Assembly: GCA_018240025.1 (NCBI GenBank)
Contig: JAFEGM010000011.1
Span: 1 to 46,566, forward strand
Origin: Verrucomicrobiota bacterium
GTDB taxonomy: Bacteria; Verrucomicrobiota; Verrucomicrobiia; Chthoniobacterales; SZAS-18
Direction of reading: 5' to 3'
DNA length: 46,566 nucleotides
The notes under the pieces are model-generated. The model did not search any database. It was not told the origin of the DNA and saw nothing but the letters and a program-made list of their open reading frames with translations. The translations under genes were made by a program, and so were the position numbers. This document shows, piece by piece, positions 28,189 to 37,600 of this stretch. Within the stretch, counting starts at the first letter, position 1. Each line of letters opens with the position of its first letter.

Positions 28189-28962
28189 TTACTTCGAGGT
28201 GGGCTGAGCGCTGGCCGGGAAGCGGAACTGCGCGTCGTCGAGCTCGGGATTGGCCTCGCCCTTGGTGATCAGAATCTTCTGCTTGCTGGTCGAACCCTTG
28301 CGCCCGGCCTCGATGGAGAAGGGGAGGAAGACGCCGCCGACCTTCTCGTAATCGCCGAGGTCGGTCTCGACCTCGACCTGCGCGCCGCGCTCGATGCGCT
28401 GGCTGACGATGCGGATCTCGAGGAAGTGGTCGGGATCGAGATAGACCCAGGCCACGTCGCCGTTCTTGAGCGTGACTTTCAGCTTGTGGGCCAGCGTGCC
28501 GTCCACGTCCTCGCGGCCGGCGTATTCGACCGTGCTGCCCTTGGCCTTCCAATCGACGAGGAAGCCGGTGAGATCGGCATCCTCGATGAGCGACTTGGCG
28601 TCGTCGGCCGACATCTTCTCCGGATCCTTGCGGCCTTGGAACGGCGCGATCTGCCAAGCCTGCGAGCCATCGTAGGCCTGGACCATCGTGAGCCCCTGCA
28701 GCGAGACCTCCGCGCGCACCAGATTGCCGCGCTTTTTCGTCTGGGCGAAGCCGAGTTCGAGCTGGTCCTGGTTCACCAGCATGCGTCCGGTCAGCCGGAC
28801 CGAGCGGAGCGCGTCGAGCGCCTCGCGACCGCCCTTGGCGGCGATGTTCTTGTCGACCAGCTGTCCGACCGTGAGCTCGAGCGGCTCACCGGTGGGCTGG
28901 GCGGGCAGAGCGAGCGTCAGCGCAAGCGCCGCGCCGACGAAGAGAAGAGAGAGTCGAGGCAT
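28189..28962 (-). CDS. LolA-like outer membrane lipoprotein-sorting protein
   Basis: 257 residues. A signal peptide (MPRLSLLFVGAALALTLALPA) is followed by LTVGQLVDKNIAAKGGREAL and LRSVRLTGRM, the usual opening of exported LolA-fold proteins. Strands such as YDGSQAWQIAPFQG and VYLDPDHFLEIRIVSQ and a closing EVETDLGDYEKVGGVFLPFS complete the half-barrel. This subgroup binds acyl chains or lipoproteins but is not the housekeeping LolA. It is the first gene of a unit with the BNR-repeat protein; the pairing suggests a role in its export or in handling its ligand, but this is inference. Confidence 0.88.
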   Translation of the reverse strand: MPRLSLLFVGAALALTLALPAQPTGEPLELTVGQLVDKNIAAKGGREALDALRSVRLTGRMLVNQDQLELGFAQTKKRGNLVRAEVSLQGLTMVQAYDGSQAWQIAPFQGRKDPEKMSADDAKSLIEDADLTGFLVDWKAKGSTVEYAGREDVDGTLAHKLKVTLKNGDVAWVYLDPDHFLEIRIVSQRIERGAQVEVETDLGDYEKVGGVFLPFSIEAGRKGSTSKQKILITKGEANPELDDAQFRFPASAQPTSK

Positions 28963-29095
28963 GGGAGATGAACGGAAGGTCGAGCGACGCGGACGTGGAG
29001 AGTCCGGGAGCGTGGCACCTCCAGTTCGCAGTTCAAAGCGTCAGCGCGCCCCGGACGCTGCCAAGACTGCGCAATTCGCGCGAAGGAGCGGAGGG

Positions 29096-29222
29096 TGGTC
29101 CGCACTCTCCGAGTGCGGCAGGCTCGCGAAGAATGAGAGCAGCGAAAGAGGAGCGCCGAAGGCCGTGGAGCGCTCCAGCTTGCTGGAGCCCTCACGAGGC
29201 AGCTTGCTGCCGTCGAGTGCGG
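29096..29222 (+). repeat. Three-hairpin REP-like element, copy B
   Basis: Contains the same three hairpins as copy A: CCGCACTCTCCGAGTGCGG at 29100-29118, GCTCCAGCTTGCTGGAGC at 29172-29189 and GGCAGCTTGCTGCC at 29198-29211. Relative to A there are about 25 extra bases between hairpins 1 and 2. It lies in the 659-base gap 28963-29621, which holds no gene and is made up largely of repeats. Confidence 0.9.
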
Positions 29223-29340
29223 TGACCGGCTCGAGCGCGGCACGGCGGTCGAAAGCGGGCGCGAAGAGTAATGCCGAAGGAGGCGACAGGAAGACCAGCA
29301 TCAGCCCGAGTCGGATCGAACCCGATGGCCGCCGTCTTCC

Positions 29341-29419
29341 GTCCCTGCGGGACTCGGTGCCTCGCGCCAACGTCCCCACCGCTGAAGCGGTGGGCTAGTA
29401 CCTCTCGTCCCTCCGGGAC
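29341..29419. repeat. Second composite hairpin element
   Basis: Three short palindromes in order: GTCCC TGC GGGAC (29341-29353), CCCACCGCT GA AGCGGTGGG (29375-29394) and GTCCC TCC GGGAC (29407-29419). The outer two are near-identical and flank the central one symmetrically. The type of sequence (accgctgaagcggtgggcta) occurs as a dispersed repeat in several environmental bacteria, as I recall. It is different from the REP-like element next to it. Confidence 0.8.
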
Positions 29420-29444
29420 TGAATCCGCCCTGTCCGCCCCGATT

Positions 29445-29615
29445 CCCAGTCTCCAGTCTCCGCTCTCCGCTCTCCGCTCTCCAATCTCCCGTCTCCAATC
29501 TCCCGTCTCCAATCTCCCGTCTCCAATCTCCCGTCTCCAATCTCCCGTCTCCAATCTCCCGTCTCCAATCTCCCGTCTCCAATCTCCCGTCTCCAATCTC
29601 CAATCTCCCGTCTCC
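29445..29615. repeat. 14-base tandem array (aatctcccgtctcc) with degenerate lead-in
   Basis: Nine identical copies of aatctcccgtctcc begin at 29483, 29497, 29511, 29525, 29539, 29553, 29567, 29581 and 29602. A single half unit (aatctcc) at 29595 shows an underlying 7-base period. A looser lead-in of ctctccg units starts near 29445. The array ends 6 bases before the stop codon of the PpiC-type gene. Confidence 0.95.
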
Positions 29616-29621
29616 ACCCGC

Positions 29622-30602
29622 TCACCGTCCCGGCGCGCTGGGCGGCACCTGCGTCAGCGCAGGCGCGGGAGGAGCCGCGGGCAGCGCTTTCCAGCGCGCT
29701 TCGTCGATCACGACGCGCGCGCCCGCCAGGGCGCTCTCGGTCTGGGTGCGCTCGAAGGCTTGCAGCTTGGCGCGTTCGAGGCGAGCGCGGACTTTGGCCT
29801 GGAGCTGCTCGGCGGGCGGTTGGGCTCCTTCGGCGCGTTCGGTCAGGCGCAGGAGCAGAAAGCCGCGGGGCGTCTCGAGAATCGGCGACTGCTCGCCGGG
29901 GGTGCGCAGCGCGAGTGCGGCCTGCGCGACCTCCGGAGACCATTCACCGGGCAGAGTGCGGTCGGTCAGATAGCCCAGATCTCCGCCGCGAAACTTGCTC
30001 GCCTGATCGAAGGAGAGCTCCGCGGCCAGCGCGGCATAGCCGACGCGCGGGTCGAGCTCGGTGGCCCGGGCGCGGGCGGCTTCCAGTTTGGCGCGGCGTT
30101 CGGCGCGCAGCTCGGGCGACGCCTGGGCCGGCGCCTCGACCACGATTTGCGCCAGGCGCAGCCGGTCGGGGCCGCGTTCCTTGCCGGCCTCGGCGGCGAG
30201 GGCGGCCTCGACTTCCGCGGGCGTGACCGTGGCCGCGGCGGCGGCACGTTCGCGACTCTCCTCGCGCACCCGCGCGACCAACAGGCGCTCGAAGGCGGCC
30301 TGCAGTTCGGGATCCCGCTCGAAGCCGCGGCGACGCGCCTCCTGCACGTCGGCGCGGAAGCGGAGCAGATCCTCCAGCACGGCACGGCGGGCGGGTTCGT
30401 CGGCGTGGACCAGGCGACGCCGCGCCAGCGCGGCATCGAACTGCGCCACGGTGACGAATTCCTCGCCCACCTGCGCCAGCGCATCGGCGGGTCGCTGCGG
30501 GGCGGCGGCCGGGCGCGAGCAGCCGGCGAACGGTGCGCAGGCCAGCGCCACCGCGGCGAGTCGGAGGAGCGTCGAATAGGCGGGGGTGGAGAGGCGTTTC
30601 AT
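29622..30602 (-). CDS. PpiC/SurA-type peptidylprolyl isomerase lipoprotein
   Basis: 326 residues. The leader MKRLSTPAYSTLLRLAAVAL with FAGC puts a lipidated Cys at residue 28. An N-terminal helical part (EEFVTVAQFDAALARRRL, FERLLVARVREE) matches the SurA/PrsA chaperone region. A parvulin domain follows at about 150-270, with RLRLAQIVVEAP, FRGGDLGYLTDRTLPGEWSP and ILETPRGFLLLRLTE. It should help fold exported proteins outside the inner membrane. It is the last gene of the four-gene operon: the gene upstream ends 2 bases before its start. A dedicated chaperone for the giant protein of this operon is a reasonable inference. Confidence 0.93.
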   Translation of the reverse strand: MKRLSTPAYSTLLRLAAVALACAPFAGCSRPAAAPQRPADALAQVGEEFVTVAQFDAALARRRLVHADEPARRAVLEDLLRFRADVQEARRRGFERDPELQAAFERLLVARVREESRERAAAAATVTPAEVEAALAAEAGKERGPDRLRLAQIVVEAPAQASPELRAERRAKLEAARARATELDPRVGYAALAAELSFDQASKFRGGDLGYLTDRTLPGEWSPEVAQAALALRTPGEQSPILETPRGFLLLRLTERAEGAQPPAEQLQAKVRARLERAKLQAFERTQTESALAGARVVIDEARWKALPAAPPAPALTQVPPSAPGR

Positions 30603-30604
30603 GG

Positions 30605-31612
30605 TTACTGCAGCAGCGTGACGCGGAGACGGAGGAAGCGGCGGCCCGAGCCGGCGGGCTGGGCGTCGCGCACTTTCAGCACCCCGCTGGTGGAGATGAC
30701 GGTGACGACAGCGGTGCCTTCGGCGCTCGACCAGTTCACCGCATCGGAGGAGCTCTCGACCGCGTAGCCGACGAACTGGCGGCCCGGCTTCTGCACCGTC
30801 AGCGTGTAGTAGCTGATGCCGTTGAAGTCCTCCCGGGCCAGCGTCTGGCGGGCGCGGCCGAGGCCGGCGTCGGCCAGGTTCGGATCGGTCCCGAGCGCGA
30901 ACTCGAGCGCGTTGGGCTGACCGTCGCCGTCGCCATCGACCGTCGGCGCACGCAGCACCGTGGGGATGGACTGAGCCGCCGCCCACTGCTCGTATTCGCT
31001 GCCGAGGAGCGGATTCACCTGGCGCTGATAATCCTGCAGGAAGGTACGCGTGCCGAAGGCGTCGAGCTGGCCGGCGTCGCTCGGATCGTATTTGTTCAAG
31101 CCATAGAGATCCTCCCACCAGTCGGGCAGGCCGTCGCCGTCGCTGTCGAGGAACGGCCCCACGACCGCGAGGTCGACCCGCTCGGCCTTGCCGCGCTGAG
31201 TCTCGGCGAAGGTGAAGGCGCCAGCATTCGGCCCGACCGGCGAGACGATGCTGACCGGCTGGCCGTCGAGCTGCAGGCCGCCGCGCTGATGCGTGAGGGT
31301 CGTGCTGCTGGCCGCGAGCGTGGCCGGCTCGAGACGGAAGCCGGTGGGGACCTTGGCGATGGGAATCTCGAGCCGGTAGCTGAGGCCGCCGTCGAGCGGC
31401 GTCAGGCTGGTGCGCAGCTGGAAGGCCGCGCCGCTGGCCGGGGTGATGGTCCAGACGAGCGTGCCGGCGGTGACCGGCCGCGTGTAGCCGTCGGCCGACT
31501 GCGTGACCGAGCCGTAGAAGACGAGCGGCGGCTCGGTGAATCCGGCCGGGGGGGCGGCCGGGGCGAGCGCGGCCAGGGCCGCGAGGGCGAAGGTGCGGAC
31601 GAGCGTCTGCAT
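30605..31612 (-). CDS. Exported protein with TSP3-like calcium loops and shared C-terminal module
   Basis: 335 residues. A signal peptide (MQTLVRTFALAALAALAPAA) is followed by a beta-rich domain (about 30-150: PLVFYGSV, GTLVWTITPASG, YRLEIPIAKVP). Two calcium-loop motifs follow: DSDGDGLPDWWEDLYGLN at about 155 and DGDGDGQPNALEFALGTDPN at about 222. The end is the shared C-terminal module: YAVESSSDAVNWS and the final RRFLRLRVTLLQ. The start is 2 bases after the stop of the giant gene, so translation is probably coupled. The gene is always likely to be made with the giant protein. A partner or surface anchor for it is possible, but function is unknown. Confidence 0.88.
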   Translation of the reverse strand: MQTLVRTFALAALAALAPAAPPAGFTEPPLVFYGSVTQSADGYTRPVTAGTLVWTITPASGAAFQLRTSLTPLDGGLSYRLEIPIAKVPTGFRLEPATLAASSTTLTHQRGGLQLDGQPVSIVSPVGPNAGAFTFAETQRGKAERVDLAVVGPFLDSDGDGLPDWWEDLYGLNKYDPSDAGQLDAFGTRTFLQDYQRQVNPLLGSEYEQWAAAQSIPTVLRAPTVDGDGDGQPNALEFALGTDPNLADAGLGRARQTLAREDFNGISYYTLTVQKPGRQFVGYAVESSSDAVNWSSAEGTAVVTVISTSGVLKVRDAQPAGSGRRFLRLRVTLLQ

Positions 31613-31614
31613 GG

Positions 31615-34600
31615 TCAGTTGCCGGAGTAGGCGTAGGTTTGGAAGAAGATCTTGATGTCGCGGATGCCGTTGAGATCGCGATCGGTCGAGGAGCCCGGTA
31701 GCAACCGGCCCCGGATGAAGGTGTCGAGCCCGGCGTTGGGATCGTTCAGGAGCGTGCCGCCCGGGATGATGAGCATCCATTTCGTGTTCCAGACCGAGCG
31801 ACCGATGAGGCGCGTGTCGCCGACGAACTCGGCGGGATCGAGCCCGTCGTCGTTGTAGGCGCGGAAGCGCGACTGCTGGCGGATCTGGTTGAAGGGCACA
31901 TCGACGCTGTCGTTCGACGGAATCCAGGACGGATTTTGCAGATTGGCCGTGCCGATGGGGAAGGGCGTCGGAATGGCCTGGTCGACCACATCGAACTCCC
32001 GCGTGGCCAGACTGGCGCTGTCCGGCGCGCGCAGGATGTCGGTCCCGGCCGGCACGAGGTACACCCGCGGTGTGGCCGAGAGCCCGCTGCCGTCGTAGTT
32101 CTCGAACCAGACACCGACCGAGCGGATCTTGGTCGCGAACTGGCTGGAGTCGTAGGAGCTGTCGCCCCCGCCCAGCGGCAGGCCGAAGAGGTTCTGCCCG
32201 AAAGTGACGTTGGTCGAGAAGGTCAGGACCAGGCCCGGCTGCGCGCCGGCGGACTCCGGCGCAAACGGCCGGCAGAAGCGACGGAACTCGGGGACCGACC
32301 AGAGGTTGGCCACGCGGGAGGCCTGGAGCTGGTTGCGCCAGTCCTCGTCGGCCTCGGGCTGGAGCCGATACAGCTCGCGGCGGAGCGAGAACTGGCCGGT
32401 TTCGACCTGCGGATTGTTGATGCCGAGGCGGCCCTTGAGCACCGCGAAGTTCTGGCTCAGGCGGGCCAGCGGATCGGACAGGCCGTTGACCCCGTTGACC
32501 GGTTGGCCATTGGCGTCGAACTGCCCGAGGGCGCGCTCGCGGGCGATGTCGGTCAGGAAGCGCCGGCCGGCTGCATTCGAGGTCCCGAGCTGGACGGTCT
32601 CGAAGTCGTAGGTCGTGGCCGCGAGATAGGTGTAGCGCGCCGCCAGATCGAACGCGGCGCGATACTTCTGCAGTGCGTCGTTGCGGAAGAGCCGGAAGGT
32701 CAGGTCCTGATAGCGATTCTGCTGCGTGATGCCGGCGACCTTGCGGCGGTGGATGACGCGCTCCTCGAGGATGCGCTGACCCTCGGCCAAGATGATCTGA
32801 TACTGGCTACTGGCGGCGCGGAGCGACTGCTCCAGGCTGAACAGATCGAGCCTCAGCCCGACCTCCTCGCGCAGAAGCGCCTCGATCACTTTGAGCTGTT
32901 CCTGGATGTCGAAGCTGAACTGCGACTTCTGGATCTCGATGTCGGTGGTGAGGCCGACCCGCTCCTTGCCGAGTTCGATCGAGTTGGCCGCAATGTCGGC
33001 CACGCCCGCGGAGCCCTGCAGGATCGCCGCGATGGCCGCACCGGTGAGCCGAATGCCTCCGCGCACGGCAGAAAGCGCATCCGTGGCGAGGCCGACCACC
33101 GTGGGGATGCTGGCGGCAGTGCCGTCGGAGAACGTTTTCAAGATCTCCGCCGTCGTGTTGGTGGCGGTGGCCGTGCCACGGAAGATCCCGATGGCTCGGT
33201 TCATGGTGGTGATGGTCCCGCGCTGGCGGTCGAGAATTTCGATCTGCTCCGTCTGCAGCGCCGTGCGGGCGAAGAGCAGATCGAGCTGATCCTGAATGTT
33301 CGCGATGTGGTTGTTGTAGTTGAGCAGCCCGCGGCGCAACTCCGCCTCGGCGCGCACCACGTCGCCGATGGCCAGCTGCAGCGTGCCCTGCGCGCGGCGC
33401 TGCCCCCAGTTGCCGGGCGCGGCGAAGGCCCAGCTGCGCGCGGTGGCGATGGGCAGCGTGGTGTTCAGCACCGCATTCGACGGCACGCCGGTGGTGGCGG
33501 CGTCACCCGTGAAGTAGTGCGAGAGGACCGAGGTCAGGTCGTTGCCGGTCACCGTGCCGCCGGTCGAGGGCGTGGAGAACTGCTGACCGAAAGGCAGGAA
33601 GAAGGCGGAGACCTGCGAATCCGGCACGACAGCACTGCCGCTGACCTCGGTGACGGCGACGTAGTTGTAGGTCGGGTAGAGGTCGGGCCCGTCGTAGCCG
33701 GTCGGATAGAGCCGGCCCGGCCCGATGGTCCCGGGATAAGGATAGCCGAAGATCTCGATCAGGCGGTTCTTGAAATCGAATTCCTGCTCCAGCGTGTCCT
33801 GCGCGAACTGGTTCGAGGTCACCTGCGTCTGGCGGAGACGGTTGGTCAATTCGCTGGCGTAGTCGAAGATCCCGCGGGCGTTGTTCACCGCGGCCATGGC
33901 ACGATCGAAGACCTGCTCGAAGTGGGTCTTGGCCTGGTTGGTCGAGCCGACCTCGAGGAAGTTCGGATCGATGTCGAAGGGGATGGCGCCGGGCGTGAGG
34001 CCGAGCGGATTCAGTCCCTGATCGGCCTGATCGAGCGCGGCCTGGATGCGGGCGTAGGCGGCGGAGATCTTGCGCAGGTCGGCCACCGTGGTGCGGTCGA
34101 TCTTCTGCAGGCCGCTGGGCGGCGGGCCGCTCGGATTCGTCAGCGGCGCGGCGTGCACCGCGGGCAGGATCGCATTGGCCAATGCCCAGTCGAAGAGCGC
34201 GCCCTGGCCGGCGCGGCGCGCCCATTCGTCCACGCCCCAGGCGCGCTGGGTGTCGGTGTCGCGGTAGCCCTGCCACTGGCCGGCGGGATCGGCCACGTAG
34301 CGCTCGCGATAGGTCAGATTGACGATCTCGGCGCCGGTGTTGGCGCGGGCGGCGGCCGCCTGGGCGAACTTGGATTCGTCGGCGTAATCGACCTCCACGG
34401 CCACGCCGGCCACGAGGGTCGACTCCGTCCGCGGAACCCAGGTGTAGCCGGGATGGCGCAGCAGTCGGTAGTGGCTCTTCACGGCCGTCAGGTAGTGGCC
34501 CCAGGCGTCGCCGTGGCCCATTGGGAAGAGGACGCGCGCGTCGGTCTCGTTGATGAAGCCGTCGCTGTTCTGGTCGGTGATGCCGTAGTTCTGCACGTAG

Positions 34601-37600
34601 GCCGGCTCGCCCTCGAGACCGTTGGTGAAGTTCCAGAACAGCCGGTTGTAGACCGGAGCCGCGCCCACGCCGCCGGAGGAGTTGTCGCGCCCGCGCAGCA
34701 GCGCGAGTTCCTCGGAGATGAGGTTCGGCACCTGGTTCTGGAAGGCGAAGACGCTGGGCGCGAGCGAGCCCACCGCGCCATCGGTCGTGGTGAAGCCGAC
34801 CGTCGGATCCTGCGCGTCGGCGTAGGCCTCGTTGCCGATCAGCATGTAGAGATCGGAGATGCGCGTGGCGGCGAGGAGGAGTGCGTTATTGACCGCGGCA
34901 TTCGTCTGGCCGCCGCCCGGGCCGTTGATGGAAAGGGCGAAGCCGCGGCGCAGCACCGTCTCGTAGAGCTCGATGAGACCGATGCGGTTGAGCACGCCCG
35001 GATCGTTCGAGAGCGCCACCGCGCCCTCGTAGCGGGCGCCCGCCGAGGTCAGGAAGGAAGAATACGTTTGCGTCGGCGCGGAGGCGAAGTTGCGCACCCG
35101 GGCCTCGAACGGGTTGATCCCTTCGAGCACGCGCTTGATCCACCCCGGCACGAAGGCCGCCAGCGGCGTGGTCGTGCTGGCGGGATCCCCGGCCCAGTCG
35201 GTGAACGTCTCCGCGTCGAAGCCGCCGGTGGTGTAACCGCGGTAGCGGACGAAGACCCAGGAATCGGCCAGCGTGCGCAGGCCCGAGCCCTCGATGACCA
35301 CGTCATTCACCCCGTCGCCGCTGGCCAGCAGCGTCCAGCCGTCGGCCGAGGGATTGGCCGGATTCGGCGGCGGCGGTGAGGTGGCCGTGACGGCCGGCTG
35401 CACCCACCATTCGAAGATACGCCCCGCGGCCTCGCCGGCGAAGTCGAGCCCGTGGCGGAGCGTGACTTTCTCGTCGAGCGCGTTGTCCGAGAAGATGATC
35501 TTGATGTCGCCCTTGGCCGGCGGATTGACCACCCGCACGATCTGCAGGTCGATGGGCGCCGCGCCGAGTCCGGCGGCGTTGTTGCGCGCGATGGTCACGT
35601 AGCCGAGTCCGGAAGGGCGCCCGGCGGTGAGCGCCTTGTTGCCGAGGGCCGGACGATGCCGCAGCACGACGGGCGAGCCCGTGCCGACGCGTTCGAAGCC
35701 GGCCAGATAAACTTCGGCCCCGAAGCCGGTCACTTGGTTCGGATTCCGCGTCAGTATCGCGAGCGTTGCCACCGCCTGGTCCCAGGCCGTGTTGGTGTTG
35801 CCCGCGGTGCCGTCGAGGCTCAGGAGGCGATCGCGCTCGGCCGCCGACATGACGTTGAGCAAAAGGAGCGGGCGACCGGCGCCGCTGCTGTCTTTCACTC
35901 CACTAAAGATGAGGAGCTTGTTGACCGGATCGAAGCTCAGGCGCGCCTTGAGATGGAAGGGCAGGGCGGTGAAGCGGAAGCGGCCGCCGGGGGCCGACTC
36001 CACCGGGATGGAGTTTGCTCCGACCACGAGCGCCGTGCCGTTGACGACGCCGTTGAGCGGCACCGAGCGCTCGGCGTCGTACTCGAGGATCCGAACCGAG
36101 GAGGCAGCCACTCCGCTGGCGAGATCGGACGAGTCCTCGTAGATGATTTCGGCCGAGGGGGCGCCCTCGATCTCGGGCAGGCCGTCGCGCGCGGTCGTGA
36201 CCGTGTCGCCGACCGCCAGCACCGGCACTCCGGCGGGCCAGGAGATGGCGTAGGTGACGGGCACCGGCACGCCGTAAGCGGGCGCGCCGAGCACGTCTTT
36301 GTTGTAGCGGTCGAGCCAGGGCAGTTCCGTCACGCCGTTGTCGGCGAAGCCGTCGCCGTTCAGATCGACCCAGAAGTTCGGCTGCACCGGATAGAAGTAG
36401 CCGGCCGTGAACGTGCCGGCGCTGCGGGCCCAGGTCTCGTTCTTGCGGTCCTTGAAGTAGGCTGTGCCGCTCCCGGTTGTGCCGGCCGCGGGCGGCAAGA
36501 GCGAAAGCGGGTAGGGAGGCTGGACGCGCGTGCCGGCCACGCCGGGGATGGCGGTGAAACCGTACGCTGGATAACTCGGCGCGCCGCCGGTGCCGACGAT
36601 GGCGGGAGCAGTGACCTCGACCTTGTAGACGAAGAACTTCGTCTTCAATCCGTCGCTGGCGTCCTGATAGCGCACCAGCGCATAGGGTTGCGAGGTCGTC
36701 GTGCCGAGGTTGTTGAGGTCGGCCCGCAGCGCGAAGAGCGCCGTGCCGGAGGTCTGCGCCGGAGCCAGCAGCGCGTGTTCCTCGTTCGGATTGTAGCCCG
36801 CGAACTTTTTGTCCGGCTGGTGGTAGACAGAGGGATTCGCGACCACCGTCGGATCGAAGGGAGGCTGGTCATAGACGAGCGAACCCAGGCCGCTGGCGAT
36901 GATGATCTTGCGCGGCGCGGCGGGCCACTGGGCGGTGAAGGTGACCGTGCGGGCCGGCCACGAGACGCCCTTGGAGTTCAGGCGCGACCAGATGACGGCG
37001 AGGTCGTCCTCCGCGCCGGGCTCGTCCTCGTTGACCGGAATGATGGGGCCGACCCGAGTGTCGAAGCTGTAGGCGGCATTGGCGCCCTCGCCGTCGATGC
37101 GGGCGCGGCGATTGACCACGTAACCGTTGCGACCCTCCGGATCCCCATGGCTGTAGGTGGCTGGATTGATGGCCGTGCCGATGGTGGCGGGGGCAGTCGA
37201 GTTGACCAACGGATTGGTCCAGAGCTGCGTCCGCACGACTTCGAGCGAAACCGGCGCCGAGCCGGCCGCCGTGTTGCGACCGACCGTGTAGAGCAGGACA
37301 GCGTAGCCCTCGCGCTTGGAGGTGAACTTTTTCGAGCCGCTGACCTGGGCGTCATTCGTTTGGAAAAGCACCGTGGAAAACGTGTGGTTCAGACCGGCTG
37401 GCTCGAGCGAGACGGCAGGTTCATCCCCATTGGCGCCCGCGCCGGTGACCTGGGTGGTGAGGCCTTCGGCGACCGTCTCGGGCCAGCGCACCAGCACCCG
37501 GCGAACGGCGCGCGCTGAGCTGATGACGTCGGCATTCACCCGCCAGCGGATATCGGCCACGATAGGCGAGACGGCGTAGAGCTTCTTCTCGAAGGTGTCC

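Noticed and set aside
29445..29615. Possible CRISPR array
   Set aside because: The units are contiguous 14-mers with no spacers, and no cas gene is near.
29622..31118. 498-codon version of the PpiC-type gene
   Set aside because: The added N-terminal part overlaps the neighbouring gene and hides the lipoprotein leader that begins at 30602.
31936..37518. Long plus-strand open frames (31936-35379 and 35452-37518) against the giant minus-strand gene
   Set aside because: They read as Arg/Gly/Val/Asp-rich nonsense, while the minus frame gives a signal peptide, SBBP repeats and coiled coils.
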